Positions 1 through 5,124 of a DNA stretch of 5,124 nt are shown here, one piece after another. The DNA comes from Fidelibacterota bacterium (GTDB lineage: Bacteria > Fidelibacterota > Fidelibacteria > Fidelibacterales > Fidelibacteraceae). Every line of letters begins with the position of its first letter. Positions within the stretch are counted from its first letter, which is position 1. The stretch lies in assembly GCA_030596185.1 (NCBI GenBank), contig JAUVKP010000101.1:1-5124 (forward strand), read 5' to 3'. A program made the translations under genes and the position numbers. The notes beneath the pieces were generated by a model, which saw only the letters and a list, made by a program, of their open reading frames with translations, was not told the origin of the DNA and made no database searches.

Positions 1-539
1 GAAACCGCTCCCCCACCATCTGCACTTTGGTTTACATAGAAATGACAATTTCTGATCAGTGGGGCCGCACCATTTTCAAGTAGCAGTCCTCCTCCTCCAT
101 TTCCATCATCTGCATTGCCGTCACGAATAATAAATCCATCAATAATGGTTAAGGTACTTAAAAGACCAGAATAAGAGATCACATGATAATTATTATCGCT
201 GATATTTCCCTGTATTCCAATGTCACCGCTTAATATCGTGGGATTGGCATGGACATCTCGGTCATTTAAAGTAGATTCGCCACCATAAAAGCCGCCATAT
301 AATTTTACACCTTCTTTAAGCACGAATGAATTACTACGATCAACTCCGGGTGTATAAATACCCTGTGCCACCCATATCTCATCTCCGGGATTAGCTGCTG
401 CGAGAGCCTGTTGTGGATTTTCATAAGCTCCCTGCCAAAAACCATCTCCAAGATTATTATCCACATATAAAATATCAGCATACGCAAATACGCTAATAAG
501 TAGTAATATGATCGTAAATTTTCTTGCTGTATTTCTCAT
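1..539 (-). CDS. Secreted right-handed beta-helix (polymorphic-membrane-protein-like) surface protein, N-terminal part
   Basis: The reading frame is open from the ATG at 539 to the window edge (179 codons, C-terminus missing). Residues 1-21 form a signal peptide: basic start (R2, R6, K7), a hydrophobic IILLLISVF core and an A-Y-A cleavage site before D22. The mature start has an ILYVDNN strand, then Q43-Q44-A-L-A-A-A-N-P-G-D and I55-W-V-A-Q-G-I-Y (residues 43-62), the usual opening of DUF1565 / choice-of-anchor-Q beta-helix proteins. YGGFYGGE (81-88), RD (94-95) and NPTILSGDI (99-107) follow. Glycine-rich turns GNGGGGL (146-152) and an NCHFYVNQSADGGG rung (164-177) resemble chlamydial Pmp repeats. 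Such proteins are exported, and in FCB bacteria many end in a type IX secretion sorting domain; that part is not visible here. The protein is probably surface-exposed, with an unknown ligand or substrate. It is transcribed divergently from the gene at 1002, with a ribosome binding site at 545-550. The fold call is firm; no specific function can be given. Confidence 0.88.
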   Translation of the reverse strand, partial: MRNTARKFTIILLLISVFAYADILYVDNNLGDGFWQGAYENPQQALAAANPGDEIWVAQGIYTPGVDRSNSFVLKEGVKLYGGFYGGESTLNDRDVHANPTILSGDIGIQGNISDNNYHVISYSGLLSTLTIIDGFIIRDGNADDGNGGGGLLLENGAAPLIRNCHFYVNQSADGGGAV

Positions 540-544
540 TAAAT

Positions 545-550
545 TCCTCT
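545..550 (-). promoter_or_regulatory. Ribosome binding site of the beta-helix gene
   Basis: Read on the minus strand, AGAGGA lies 5 nt upstream of the ATG at 539. It supports that start, which also gives a full signal peptide. Confidence 0.75.
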
Positions 551-561
551 CTCAACGTTCA

Positions 562-590
562 ATTATAATGAGCTAAACCAGATATTTCAA
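562..590 (-). promoter_or_regulatory. Sigma70-like promoter of the beta-helix gene
   Basis: On the minus strand there is a TTGAAA -35 box (585-590), a 17-bp spacer and a perfect TATAAT -10 box (562-567). Transcription would start near 555, giving a leader of about 16 nt that still contains the ribosome binding site. The match (5/6 and 6/6 at ideal spacing) is strong. However, the region is AT-rich, and TATAAT also occurs on the plus strand at 564-569. Confidence 0.6.
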
Positions 591-609
591 GCACTTTGTG
601 CTTATTGAA
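586..609. repeat. Inverted repeat overlapping the -35 box of the beta-helix promoter
   Basis: AAGCACTTTGTGCTT (589-603) is a perfect 6-bp inverted repeat around a TTT centre. It extends outward through TTC (586-588) and GAA (607-609) if three bases (604-606) are skipped. It overlaps the -35 box and is centred about 41 nt before the predicted transcription start, where class II activators typically bind. It could be a regulator site or a chance palindrome; no known operator consensus is recognised. Confidence 0.35.
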
Positions 610-700
610 CTTAAATTAACCATCCTATAACTTTATATTAAGAAATATGACTAAAAAAACACTAAAAGAAGGTTAGGAGGTTAGGGAGCTATAGAGGTCT

Positions 701-878
701 GTCATCCTGAACGAAGTGCCGTGTCCACCGACCTGTGCATCGAAGCTTTCTTGACCAGCGCTGCGCCATGCCGTAGCCACGATACTTCGGGGCGTAGGTT
801 GGAATCCGCCAGCTGGCGGAGAAGTTGGTAGCGAAGATGTAAGCTCAAAGAGCGTAGGTTGGGAAGGATCTATTCATG
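701..878 (+). repeat. Dispersed extragenic repeat element, forward copy
   Basis: The element begins with GTCATCCTGAACGAAGTG (701-718) and ends with GATCTATTCATG (867-878), end words that recur in intergenic DNA of FCB-group genomes (from memory). Its end matches the second element at 2111-2165 read in reverse: both have GAGCGTAG followed within about 10 nt by GATCTATTCATG. It is clearly richer in G+C than the flanking genes. It contains a direct repeat GCGTAGGTTGG (792-802 and 852-862) and a perfect palindrome (805-820). No coding capacity or transposase is visible, so it is best viewed as a non-autonomous or REP/BIME-like element. The exact left boundary is uncertain. Confidence 0.6.
805..820. 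repeat. Perfect 16-nt palindrome inside the forward repeat element
   Basis: TCCGCCAGCTGGCGGA equals its own reverse complement over all 16 bases. It has no unpaired loop, so it may act as a protein-binding site or a cruciform rather than an RNA hairpin. It sits between the two GCGTAGGTTGG direct repeats of the surrounding element and may be an insertion within it. Confidence 0.8.
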
Positions 879-892
879 GTACGAATAATGTT

Positions 893-985
893 TGGGTTAA
901 AGTTTTTATGTTTAAGATTTAAGATTTCCGGGATGAATATGCTTGTTTCTTATTTCCTGTTTCTTGTATCTTTTAGTGTCATAGT
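893..985. other. Low-complexity T-rich stretch upstream of the UshA-like gene
   Basis: The stretch contains overlapping copies of TTTAAGATT (911-927) and two copies of TGTTTCTT (944-951 and 958-965) in a pyrimidine-rich run. Translated in the downstream frame it gives a chance hydrophobic segment that imitates an N-terminal membrane segment. A very weak -35/-10 pair (TTGTTT 943-948, TATCTT 967-972, 18-bp spacing) lies here but is not called as a promoter. Confidence 0.4.
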
Positions 986-990
986 AAAGC

Positions 991-995
991 AAGGA
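991..995 (+). promoter_or_regulatory. Ribosome binding site that decides the GTG start of the UshA-like gene
   Basis: AAGGA lies 6 nt upstream of the GTG at 1002. The ATG at 876 has a purine-rich GGGAAGGA (861-868) upstream as well, but that sequence belongs to the repeat element. Only the GTG start places a standard signal peptide at the protein's N-terminus. Confidence 0.75.
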
Positions 996-1001
996 CAATT
1001 C

Positions 1002-2015
1002 GTGAAAAAGTTTATTTTAATTTTGTTCATTATCAGCACTTTCGCATTTGGTGCCGAGCTTCATATTTCCTTTACGGGAAATAATCGGGGACTTTTAACA
1101 CCCTGCGGCTGCAAAATCCCTAGCGGTGGTTGGGCTCGAAAAAGTACGGCAATAAGCAATATGCCGGGATCGTCTCTGCATATTGGAGCCGGAAATCATT
1201 TTTTTCATCATACTCCCATGCCCAAGGAAGATCAGATCTTTGAACAAAAGAAAGCTGCTCTTCAGGCAGAATTGTTTTCTGAACTCAAATACGACGTGAT
1301 CAATGCAGGACAATTTGATCTTTGCTATGGTTTAAATGTATTAAGATCACTCCAAAGTCATTATTCATTGCCTATTATCTCTGCCAATATTCTTGATATG
1401 GAAGGGAATCCTGCCTTTCCACCCTATCGTGTTATTCATTCACAAGGAATTGATATCATGTTCGTTGGAATATGTTCTCTGTCCGATGGATTTAATTTTC
1501 GCATAAAAGATCCCCTTCTTGCCTTAAAAGAGTTGCATCAGGATGACCTATTTAATGATGCTGATCTTGTTATTCTACTTGCTGATGCTCCTGCAGTTAT
1601 ACTTTCAGATTTTGTAAAAGAAAATTCTGGGATCGATATAATCGTTTGTGCTAAAGAACATGCTTTTACAGGATTGCCGGTACATTACAAGGAAACGGCG
1701 CTTACTCAACTGGGTTCCCAGGGAAAATATATTGCCGATCTGTATCTTAATTTTGATAGCAATCCGGCAGAGTGGAAAGATATTTCCCCTTACAGGCATT
1801 CGATCAGAACTAGCGAAAATGCCTTAAAGTCTGGAACAGATCAAAGAAATAATTATCTTAAACGACTTAAGCGAAGTAAGAAAATACTCAAATCTGAGAT
1901 AAAAAATAATTCTCATTATTATCAATGGGATATGTTACTGCTTGATACTTCTGTAAAAGATGATCCCGGCATAAAAAAACGTGTCGATAAATTTACCCCT
2001 TATCCGGGTCCGTGA
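1002..2015 (+). CDS. Exported UshA/5'-nucleotidase-like protein with a CGC motif (Cys form of a family with selenoprotein members)
   Basis: From the GTG start the product is 337 aa. Residues 1-17 (KK, then ILILFIISTFAFG) form a signal peptide with likely cleavage A-F-G|A18, so it is periplasmic or secreted and not a lipoprotein. After a LHISFTGN strand comes RGLLTPCGC (C35, C37) and GGWAR (42-46), the hallmark of UshA-like proteins in which one Cys is sometimes selenocysteine (from memory); here both codons are TGC. The 5'-nucleotidase fold is echoed by IGAGN (61-65), YDVINAGQFDL (97-107), ISAN (126-129), VGI (155-157), IDIIVCAKEH (211-220) and QLGSQGKYIADL (236-247). The usual metal ligands look replaced: GD has become GN, GNHE-like has become GQFD, LSH has become LAD, and GHxH has become AKEH. 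Metallophosphatase activity is therefore doubtful, and a thiol/redox role of the CGC is conceivable. The basic tail (about 280-310) leads to a DDPGIKKRVDKF end. Some relatives continue into multihaem cytochrome domains, absent here. It converges on the hexosaminidase gene. Family confidence is good; function is unknown. Confidence 0.8.
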   Translation: MKKFILILFIISTFAFGAELHISFTGNNRGLLTPCGCKIPSGGWARKSTAISNMPGSSLHIGAGNHFFHHTPMPKEDQIFEQKKAALQAELFSELKYDVINAGQFDLCYGLNVLRSLQSHYSLPIISANILDMEGNPAFPPYRVIHSQGIDIMFVGICSLSDGFNFRIKDPLLALKELHQDDLFNDADLVILLADAPAVILSDFVKENSGIDIIVCAKEHAFTGLPVHYKETALTQLGSQGKYIADLYLNFDSNPAEWKDISPYRHSIRTSENALKSGTDQRNNYLKRLKRSKKILKSEIKNNSHYYQWDMLLLDTSVKDDPGIKKRVDKFTPYPGP

Positions 2016-2042
2016 CCCCCACGCCACTCATTTCTCATTCAT

Positions 2043-2068
2043 CCAGCCTTCGCCGAGGCTACGGCTGG
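2043..2068. repeat. Hairpin-forming repeat word
   Basis: CCAGCC (2043-2048) pairs with GGCTGG (2063-2068) around CTTCGCCGAGGCTAC-type sequence. An alternative inner pairing, AGCCT (2045-2049) with AGGCT (2056-2060), competes with it. It is G+C-rich within a CAT-rich spacer and resembles a dispersed intergenic palindrome; no T run follows. Confidence 0.45.
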
Positions 2069-2110
2069 CAGGCATCCATCATTCATCATCTATAACTCAT
2101 AATCCATCAT

Positions 2111-2165
2111 CATGAATAGATCTCTCCGCTACGCTCCGACTATTCGGAGCTTCGGTCGAGATGAC
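2111..2165 (-). repeat. Dispersed extragenic repeat element, inverted copy
   Basis: Read on the minus strand it starts GTCATCTCGACCGAAGC and ends GAGAGATCTATTCATG, so it belongs to the same family as the element at 701-878 but in the opposite orientation and much shorter. GAGCGTAG (plus-strand 2129-2136) and GATCTATTCATG (2111-2122) are shared exactly. An internal hairpin, GCTCCGA (2133-2139) with TCGGAGC (2144-2150), has a perfect 7-bp stem and a 4-nt loop. There is no coding capacity. Confidence 0.6.
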
Positions 2166-2208
2166 ATTTTTGTGTCTTTTGCCGTCTCACGTCTTACGGT
2201 TTGAACAT

Positions 2209-2231
2209 GAGACGCGATAAATCGTCGTCTC
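2209..2231. repeat. Hairpin repeat (GAGACG...CGTCTC)
   Basis: GAGACG (2209-2214) pairs with CGTCTC (2226-2231). The stem continues as CGA/TCG inside after one bulged T (2225), giving about 9 bp closed by a 4-nt loop. The word GAGACGCGATAAATCG is a common intergenic palindrome in several bacterial phyla (from memory). It has no T run and is not a terminator by itself. Confidence 0.5.
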
Positions 2232-2254
2232 TACCCTTAATATAAATTTACATC

Positions 2255-2284
2255 TTACGTCTTACGTTTCACGTCTTACGTCTT
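2255..2284 (+). repeat. Heptamer tandem repeat, unit TTACGTC
   Basis: Four consecutive 7-bp units, TTACGTC, TTACGTT, TCACGTC and TTACGTC (2255-2282), are followed by TT. Two more partial units (TCACGTC TTACG) lie 70 bp to the left at 2187-2198. The array abuts the A-run of the terminator. A period of 7 in non-coding DNA suggests replication slippage; no function is inferred. Confidence 0.75.
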
Positions 2285-2322
2285 AAAAAAAAGGCTCTGC
2301 ATTGATATTGCTACGAGCCCTT
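2285..2322 (-). terminator. Intrinsic terminator of the hexosaminidase gene
   Basis: On the minus strand AAGGGCTC (2315-2322) pairs with GAGCCTTT (2290-2297) in an 8-bp stem that includes one G-T pair. Three further loop pairs, GCA with TGC, are possible. The stem runs straight into an 8-base T run (2285-2292). It begins 25 nt after the stop codon of the hexosaminidase gene. On the plus strand the matching T run is absent, so it probably acts in one direction. Confidence 0.85.
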
Positions 2323-2347
2323 ATTAATTGGTAATTTTAATTAATTT

Positions 2348-4921
2348 TTATGGCAGTGTCACTACCCTGCTACTTCTTCCAAGTTTGTTAAAAGCAGCGA
2401 TCTTTACCTTAACGCCGGGATTTAGCTTAAAGGGTTTTATATATTTATCAGACGCTTCATTCGGCTCACTACCATCCAATGTGTATCGAAGTATCAAGCC
2501 GGGGAAACGAATATTCGCTCTGAATATACCGTTTTCTACGATAGCTCCGGGAAGCGGGATACGGTATTGAACCTGCTTTTGATCCAATTTAGGAAGTTCA
2601 TGCTGACCAAGCTTATTCACAAAGTGATTCCAATCAATTTCTCTCATCATCTTAGCAAAATCCTTTTGATCGACCACGGACCAATAAGGTTGAAGGCTCC
2701 ATGCACGTTCTGCGAGACCTAATATTTTGGGGAAAGCCATATATTCCATCCGATCCCAGGTTCTCATCGTCTCACTCCAAAGGGTTCCGGACATTCCCAA
2801 AATATTCTTTTTTCCTTCTTTAGTCAAACGAGTTTTACCTTCGAACATTTCCTCTGTAATAGGATCACCGTAAAGTGTTGTCTCTGCACATTTTGTAATA
2901 TCATAGGGTGTAAATTCCCAGGCAGAGCGAGTATCGGTGTAACCTCCCCAATTCAAACCCTCTTCTTCGGGATCACGATTATAAGCAAAATCGAAATAAA
3001 AATTATTTGCACCTATAAGAACAACAGGGAAGCCTTCATTAGCCAACTGATAGCCAAGATCTTCAGCACCCCAGCCCCAAACGTTATTCCATACATAAAC
3101 CTTAATACCTTCTTGAACCAGCGAAGGATCGGGATAACGCTTTTTACCTTCATGTTTACAAGCTACTTCTTCCCACCCCGCTGTATGAATGTCATATTTT
3201 TTCAGCATAGCAGTAACACGTTTTGTGAAATATTTATGTAATTCTGATGGAGAATTATATTCATCCTGACTTTCAAGAAATGATTGGCTGATAGGTGAAT
3301 AGGTAAATGCGCCACCGGGAACCTCATCTCCACCAATGTGCAAGGTCGTTAAAGGAGCATCGGCTTCTTTATACATAGCTACTAATTCATCAATCACAAC
3401 TTGAACAAAACGGTAGGTTGATTCCATGCAGGGATTTGCTGTATTATCATGATATCGTTGAGCTGAAGTATAAAAGGTGGTATCTTCGAAATCCGTTAGC
3501 AGGTACATAAGTGCCGAGTCTGGCTTATCTTCTTTCATATAACGATCATAACGAACTTCCATTGCCTTCAAAGCTGATCGCATATGGCCCGGCATATCGA
3601 TCTCGGGGATCACTTCAATATGACGGCTTTTCGCAAAACGAAGTAATTCAATGAAATCTTCACGAGTATAAAAACCACTGCCATTTCCCAATTCAGGATC
3701 CGCATATGGCCCCGAACCAAGACTAGGCTGCAAATGATCTTTCTCATCTTTCGTATGCCCGCGAAATGCTCCTATTTCAGTCAATTCCGGGATGGGTCGG
3801 ATCTCTACACGCCACCCCTCATCATCAGTAATATGGAAATGAAGTTTATTTAACTTATAGCTTGAGATCAATTCAATAAATTTCATGACATTTTGTTTAC
3901 TGTGGAATGACCTTGAAACATCAAGATGCATCCCGCGATAGGGAAATCGCGGTCCGTCCACCACATTAATACTGGGGACTGAAACAACAGTTTCAAAAAC
4001 ATTATTCAGATCTGCAGGAAAAAGAGATAAAAGACTTTGGATTCCATAGAACACGCCGGCCTCATCCGCACCCATGATAATAATACCTTGCTGAGGATCG
4101 ATATTAAGAATATAGGCTTCTGCATTTCCACTTTTTTTATTCAAGATGATCCTATTGGGTGCAGTTTCTCTAAAATCATCACTTCTGAATTTTGTTCTTA
4201 TCATGTTTCCACCAAAAACTTCGTTAAGTTTATTTTGAAGGAAACGGGCTTCATTTGATAAAGAGCTGTGATAATAAATAATAAAATCTTTATTGATCTC
4301 ACAAGTTCCTTCATCTAATGTGGTTTTATTCGGTGTTGGGAAAATGGGTACTAAATTTTCTTTTGGAATTATCTGAATTGCTTCATTCTCTTCGTATCTC
4401 ATTTCGGCGGTTTGAACTTTTAAATGATCAAAGGAGCCTTTTACGAGATTTGCGTCTTCCGGAAATGGCAATGTTATTGTTTTTCCTGAAGGAATAATAA
4501 GCTCTTTACCTAAACCTTTTTTAATAACAAAATAGCCTCCGCTTATCGCATCTGATTTGTGTATGGCATAATGACTTCCAATCAAGGGGAAGGTCATACT
4601 TTCGCCCGGTTTTAACTCTGTAAAAGATTCAGTGGGATATATTTTGTTAAAATCACCATTTATGGTTTCGCCTCCCAATCCTTTCCATTCCTGATCTTTT
4701 TTAATGGAACGAAACCAAGTGAAATAAAACTCCCAGTTATCATTAGTTAATGTATAACGGGAATTATTTGTAAATGTTATCTCACATTTATGTTGATTAT
4801 CTGCTTTATACTGGTTTTGAACCAATTGCCAGGAAACGTCAATTTTACCCCTATCTTTATCGCATGATGCCATCAGGACCACCATTGCCAAAAGCAAGGC
4901 CATTGTTTTCCATGATCTCAT
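2348..4921 (-). CDS. Exo-beta-N-acetylhexosaminidase (chitobiase type, GH20), lipoprotein
   Basis: This enzyme removes terminal non-reducing GlcNAc/GalNAc from beta-linked oligosaccharides such as chitobiose, by substrate-assisted catalysis through the acetamido group. The 857-aa product starts with a lipoprotein signal peptide, lipobox M-A-S-C20. D21 follows the Cys, an inner-membrane retention signal in E. coli of uncertain meaning here. Domain order: CHB_HEX-like N-terminal carbohydrate-binding domain (about 27-165, with EITFTNNSRYTLTN), GH20b alpha/beta domain (about 190-320), catalytic TIM barrel (about 325-745) and Ig-like C-terminal domain (about 783-857, YTLDGSEP). Active-site motifs are intact: R329 in YRGMHLD, HFHITDDEGW (361-370), IDMPGH (441-446), catalytic pair D532-E533 in HIGGDEVP, GWEE (582-585), W611 in VWNN and W715 in GTLWSE. 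Length and architecture match Serratia/Vibrio chitobiase. It has a ribosome binding site at 4927-4932, lies 35 bp after the upstream gene and is followed by a strong terminator, so it is likely last in an operon. The exact natural substrate (chitin, host glycan or peptidoglycan fragments) is not shown. Confidence 0.96.
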   Translation of the reverse strand: MRSWKTMALLLAMVVLMASCDKDRGKIDVSWQLVQNQYKADNQHKCEITFTNNSRYTLTNDNWEFYFTWFRSIKKDQEWKGLGGETINGDFNKIYPTESFTELKPGESMTFPLIGSHYAIHKSDAISGGYFVIKKGLGKELIIPSGKTITLPFPEDANLVKGSFDHLKVQTAEMRYEENEAIQIIPKENLVPIFPTPNKTTLDEGTCEINKDFIIYYHSSLSNEARFLQNKLNEVFGGNMIRTKFRSDDFRETAPNRIILNKKSGNAEAYILNIDPQQGIIIMGADEAGVFYGIQSLLSLFPADLNNVFETVVSVPSINVVDGPRFPYRGMHLDVSRSFHSKQNVMKFIELISSYKLNKLHFHITDDEGWRVEIRPIPELTEIGAFRGHTKDEKDHLQPSLGSGPYADPELGNGSGFYTREDFIELLRFAKSRHIEVIPEIDMPGHMRSALKAMEVRYDRYMKEDKPDSALMYLLTDFEDTTFYTSAQRYHDNTANPCMESTYRFVQVVIDELVAMYKEADAPLTTLHIGGDEVPGGAFTYSPISQSFLESQDEYNSPSELHKYFTKRVTAMLKKYDIHTAGWEEVACKHEGKKRYPDPSLVQEGIKVYVWNNVWGWGAEDLGYQLANEGFPVVLIGANNFYFDFAYNRDPEEEGLNWGGYTDTRSAWEFTPYDITKCAETTLYGDPITEEMFEGKTRLTKEGKKNILGMSGTLWSETMRTWDRMEYMAFPKILGLAERAWSLQPYWSVVDQKDFAKMMREIDWNHFVNKLGQHELPKLDQKQVQYRIPLPGAIVENGIFRANIRFPGLILRYTLDGSEPNEASDKYIKPFKLNPGVKVKIAAFNKLGRSSRVVTLP

Positions 4922-4926
4922 TATTA

Positions 4927-4932
4927 TCCCTT
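4927..4932 (-). promoter_or_regulatory. Ribosome binding site of the hexosaminidase gene
   Basis: On the minus strand AAGGGA lies 5 nt upstream of the ATG at 4921. This supports the start that yields the complete lipoprotein signal peptide (R2, K5, then the hydrophobic core). Confidence 0.65.
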
Positions 4933-4956
4933 TTTCTTAGTATCATATTTCTTTAT

Positions 4957-5124
4957 TTAAGATAACCAGGAAGAAAATTTCCTCTTGATCTTCAATTCAT
5001 TATTGCGAACAGCCTGCTCACCAACCTCGATCAACTCTTTTACATGATCGAAATCAAAATTGTAAGCACCTTTATATGCTTCTATTGCTACTGTTGCCTT
5101 TTCTTTCCTATGTGCATTCTTGAT
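4957..5124 (-). CDS. C-terminal 55 residues of an unidentified protein (possibly patatin-like)
   Basis: The minus-strand frame is open from the window edge to a TAA at 4957-4959. Its composition is convincingly coding: charged and helical, rich in K, E and A, with no low-complexity DNA. Visible features are a VAIEAYKG strand (residues 12-19), FDFDHVKELIEVGEQAVR (23-40) and a basic end, KIKRKFSSWLS. An aspartate/phenylalanine turn followed by an ELIExGxxA helix resembles the last segment of bacterial patatin-like phospholipases (NTE/RssA type), but the match is short and from memory. It lies 35 bp before the hexosaminidase start, on the same strand, with no terminator between them, so co-transcription is likely. 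That the frame is coding is fairly sure; the family is a guess. Confidence 0.65.
   Translation of the reverse strand: MKNAHRKEKATVAIEAYKGAYNFDFDHVKELIEVGEQAVRNNELKIKRKFSSWLS

Larger units (their letters stand above)
540..1001. other. Divergent spacer between the beta-helix and UshA-like genes
   Basis: No credible gene is seen in these 462 bp. From the left they hold the minus-strand promoter, an inverted repeat, an A-rich stretch (640-670), a tandem octamer GGTTAGGA/GGTTAGGG (671-686), the dispersed element at 701-878 and a low-complexity T-rich stretch (893-985). The plus-strand frame is open from 876 and in frame with the next gene, but this looks accidental. It begins inside the repeat element and runs through low-complexity DNA. 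No convincing promoter for the plus-strand gene was found. Confidence 0.6.
2016..2347. other. Convergent spacer made of simple sequence, hairpins and repeats
   Basis: No gene is seen in these 332 bp. The left part (about 2026-2114) is rich in CATC/TTCATC words, such as the run of CAT and ATC triplets at 2073-2114, interrupted by a hairpin. It is followed by the inverted repeat element (2111-2165), a stretch with TCACGTC/TTACG words (2185-2198), a hairpin (2209-2231), a heptamer array (2255-2284) and the terminator of the hexosaminidase gene (2285-2322). A short hairpin GGGTC/GACCC (2006-2018) overlaps the stop codon of the UshA-like gene but lacks a T run, so no strong terminator for that gene is evident. 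Confidence 0.65.

Noticed and set aside
305..487. Minus-strand open frame of 60 codons
   Set aside because: It overlaps the beta-helix gene in another frame; the beta-helix frame has the signal peptide, ribosome binding site and family motifs.
605..631. Possible plus-strand promoter TTGAAC-15-TATAAC
   Set aside because: The spacing is too short and it lies more than 350 bp from the GTG start, with the repeat element between.
943..972. Possible sigma70 promoter TTGTTT-18-TATCTT ahead of the UshA-like gene
   Set aside because: Only 3/6 and 4/6 matches in a T-rich low-complexity stretch; chance is sufficient.
1104..1112. Selenocysteine at the CGC motif
   Set aside because: Both cysteine codons are TGC and no in-frame TGA is present, so this is the cysteine form.
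2006..2018. GGGTC/GACCC hairpin over the stop codon of the UshA-like gene as a terminator
   Set aside because: Five base pairs, a 3-nt loop and no T run; it is too weak to call.
2255..2284. CRISPR-like array
   Set aside because: The units are 7 bp, contiguous and without spacers; it is a simple tandem repeat.
2328..2570. Plus-strand open frame of 80 codons
   Set aside because: It lies antisense within the C-terminal domain of the well-supported GH20 gene, with no ribosome binding site or recognisable family.

Overview
The window (5124 bp, AT-rich genes) suggests an anaerobic or detritus-associated bacterium of the FCB superphylum (Bacteroidetes / Cloacimonadota / Marinimicrobia side). This is inferred from three things: a secreted right-handed beta-helix surface protein of the FCB style, a chitobiase-type GH20 lipoprotein, and intergenic spacers full of short dispersed words and palindromes of the kind seen in those genomes. 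The taxonomic guess is moderate at best, because no rRNA or marker gene is present.

Layout. Positions 1-539 (minus) hold the N-terminal 179 residues of a secreted beta-helix protein, with a clear ribosome binding site and a good sigma70-like promoter. Positions 540-1001 are a divergent spacer carrying that promoter, a small inverted repeat and a 178-bp dispersed repeat element (701-878) with a perfect 16-nt palindrome inside. Positions 1002-2015 (plus) encode an exported UshA/5'-nucleotidase-like protein with a Cys-Gly-Cys motif. Its start is best placed at a GTG at 1002. The longer in-frame ATG at 876 lies inside the repeat element. Positions 2016-2347 are a convergent spacer built from CAT-rich simple sequence, three hairpins, a second, inverted member of the same repeat family and a heptamer tandem array. 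It ends in an intrinsic terminator (minus) for the next gene. Positions 2348-4921 (minus) encode a complete 857-aa exo-beta-N-acetylhexosaminidase lipoprotein. Positions 4957-5124 (minus) hold the last 55 codons of an upstream gene, 35 bp away and probably co-transcribed.

How the genes work together. All three substantial proteins carry export signals, so the window is an envelope/secretome neighbourhood. The hexosaminidase would release terminal GlcNAc/GalNAc from chitin- or glycan-derived oligosaccharides. The beta-helix protein is probably cell-surface or secreted. The UshA-like protein is probably periplasmic, but its metal-binding residues look replaced, so ordinary nucleotidase activity is doubtful. 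Apart from the likely 5124-to-2348 operon, nothing ties the genes into one pathway. The most noteworthy items are the degenerate Cys-Gly-Cys UshA-like protein and the pair of oppositely oriented repeats that bracket it.
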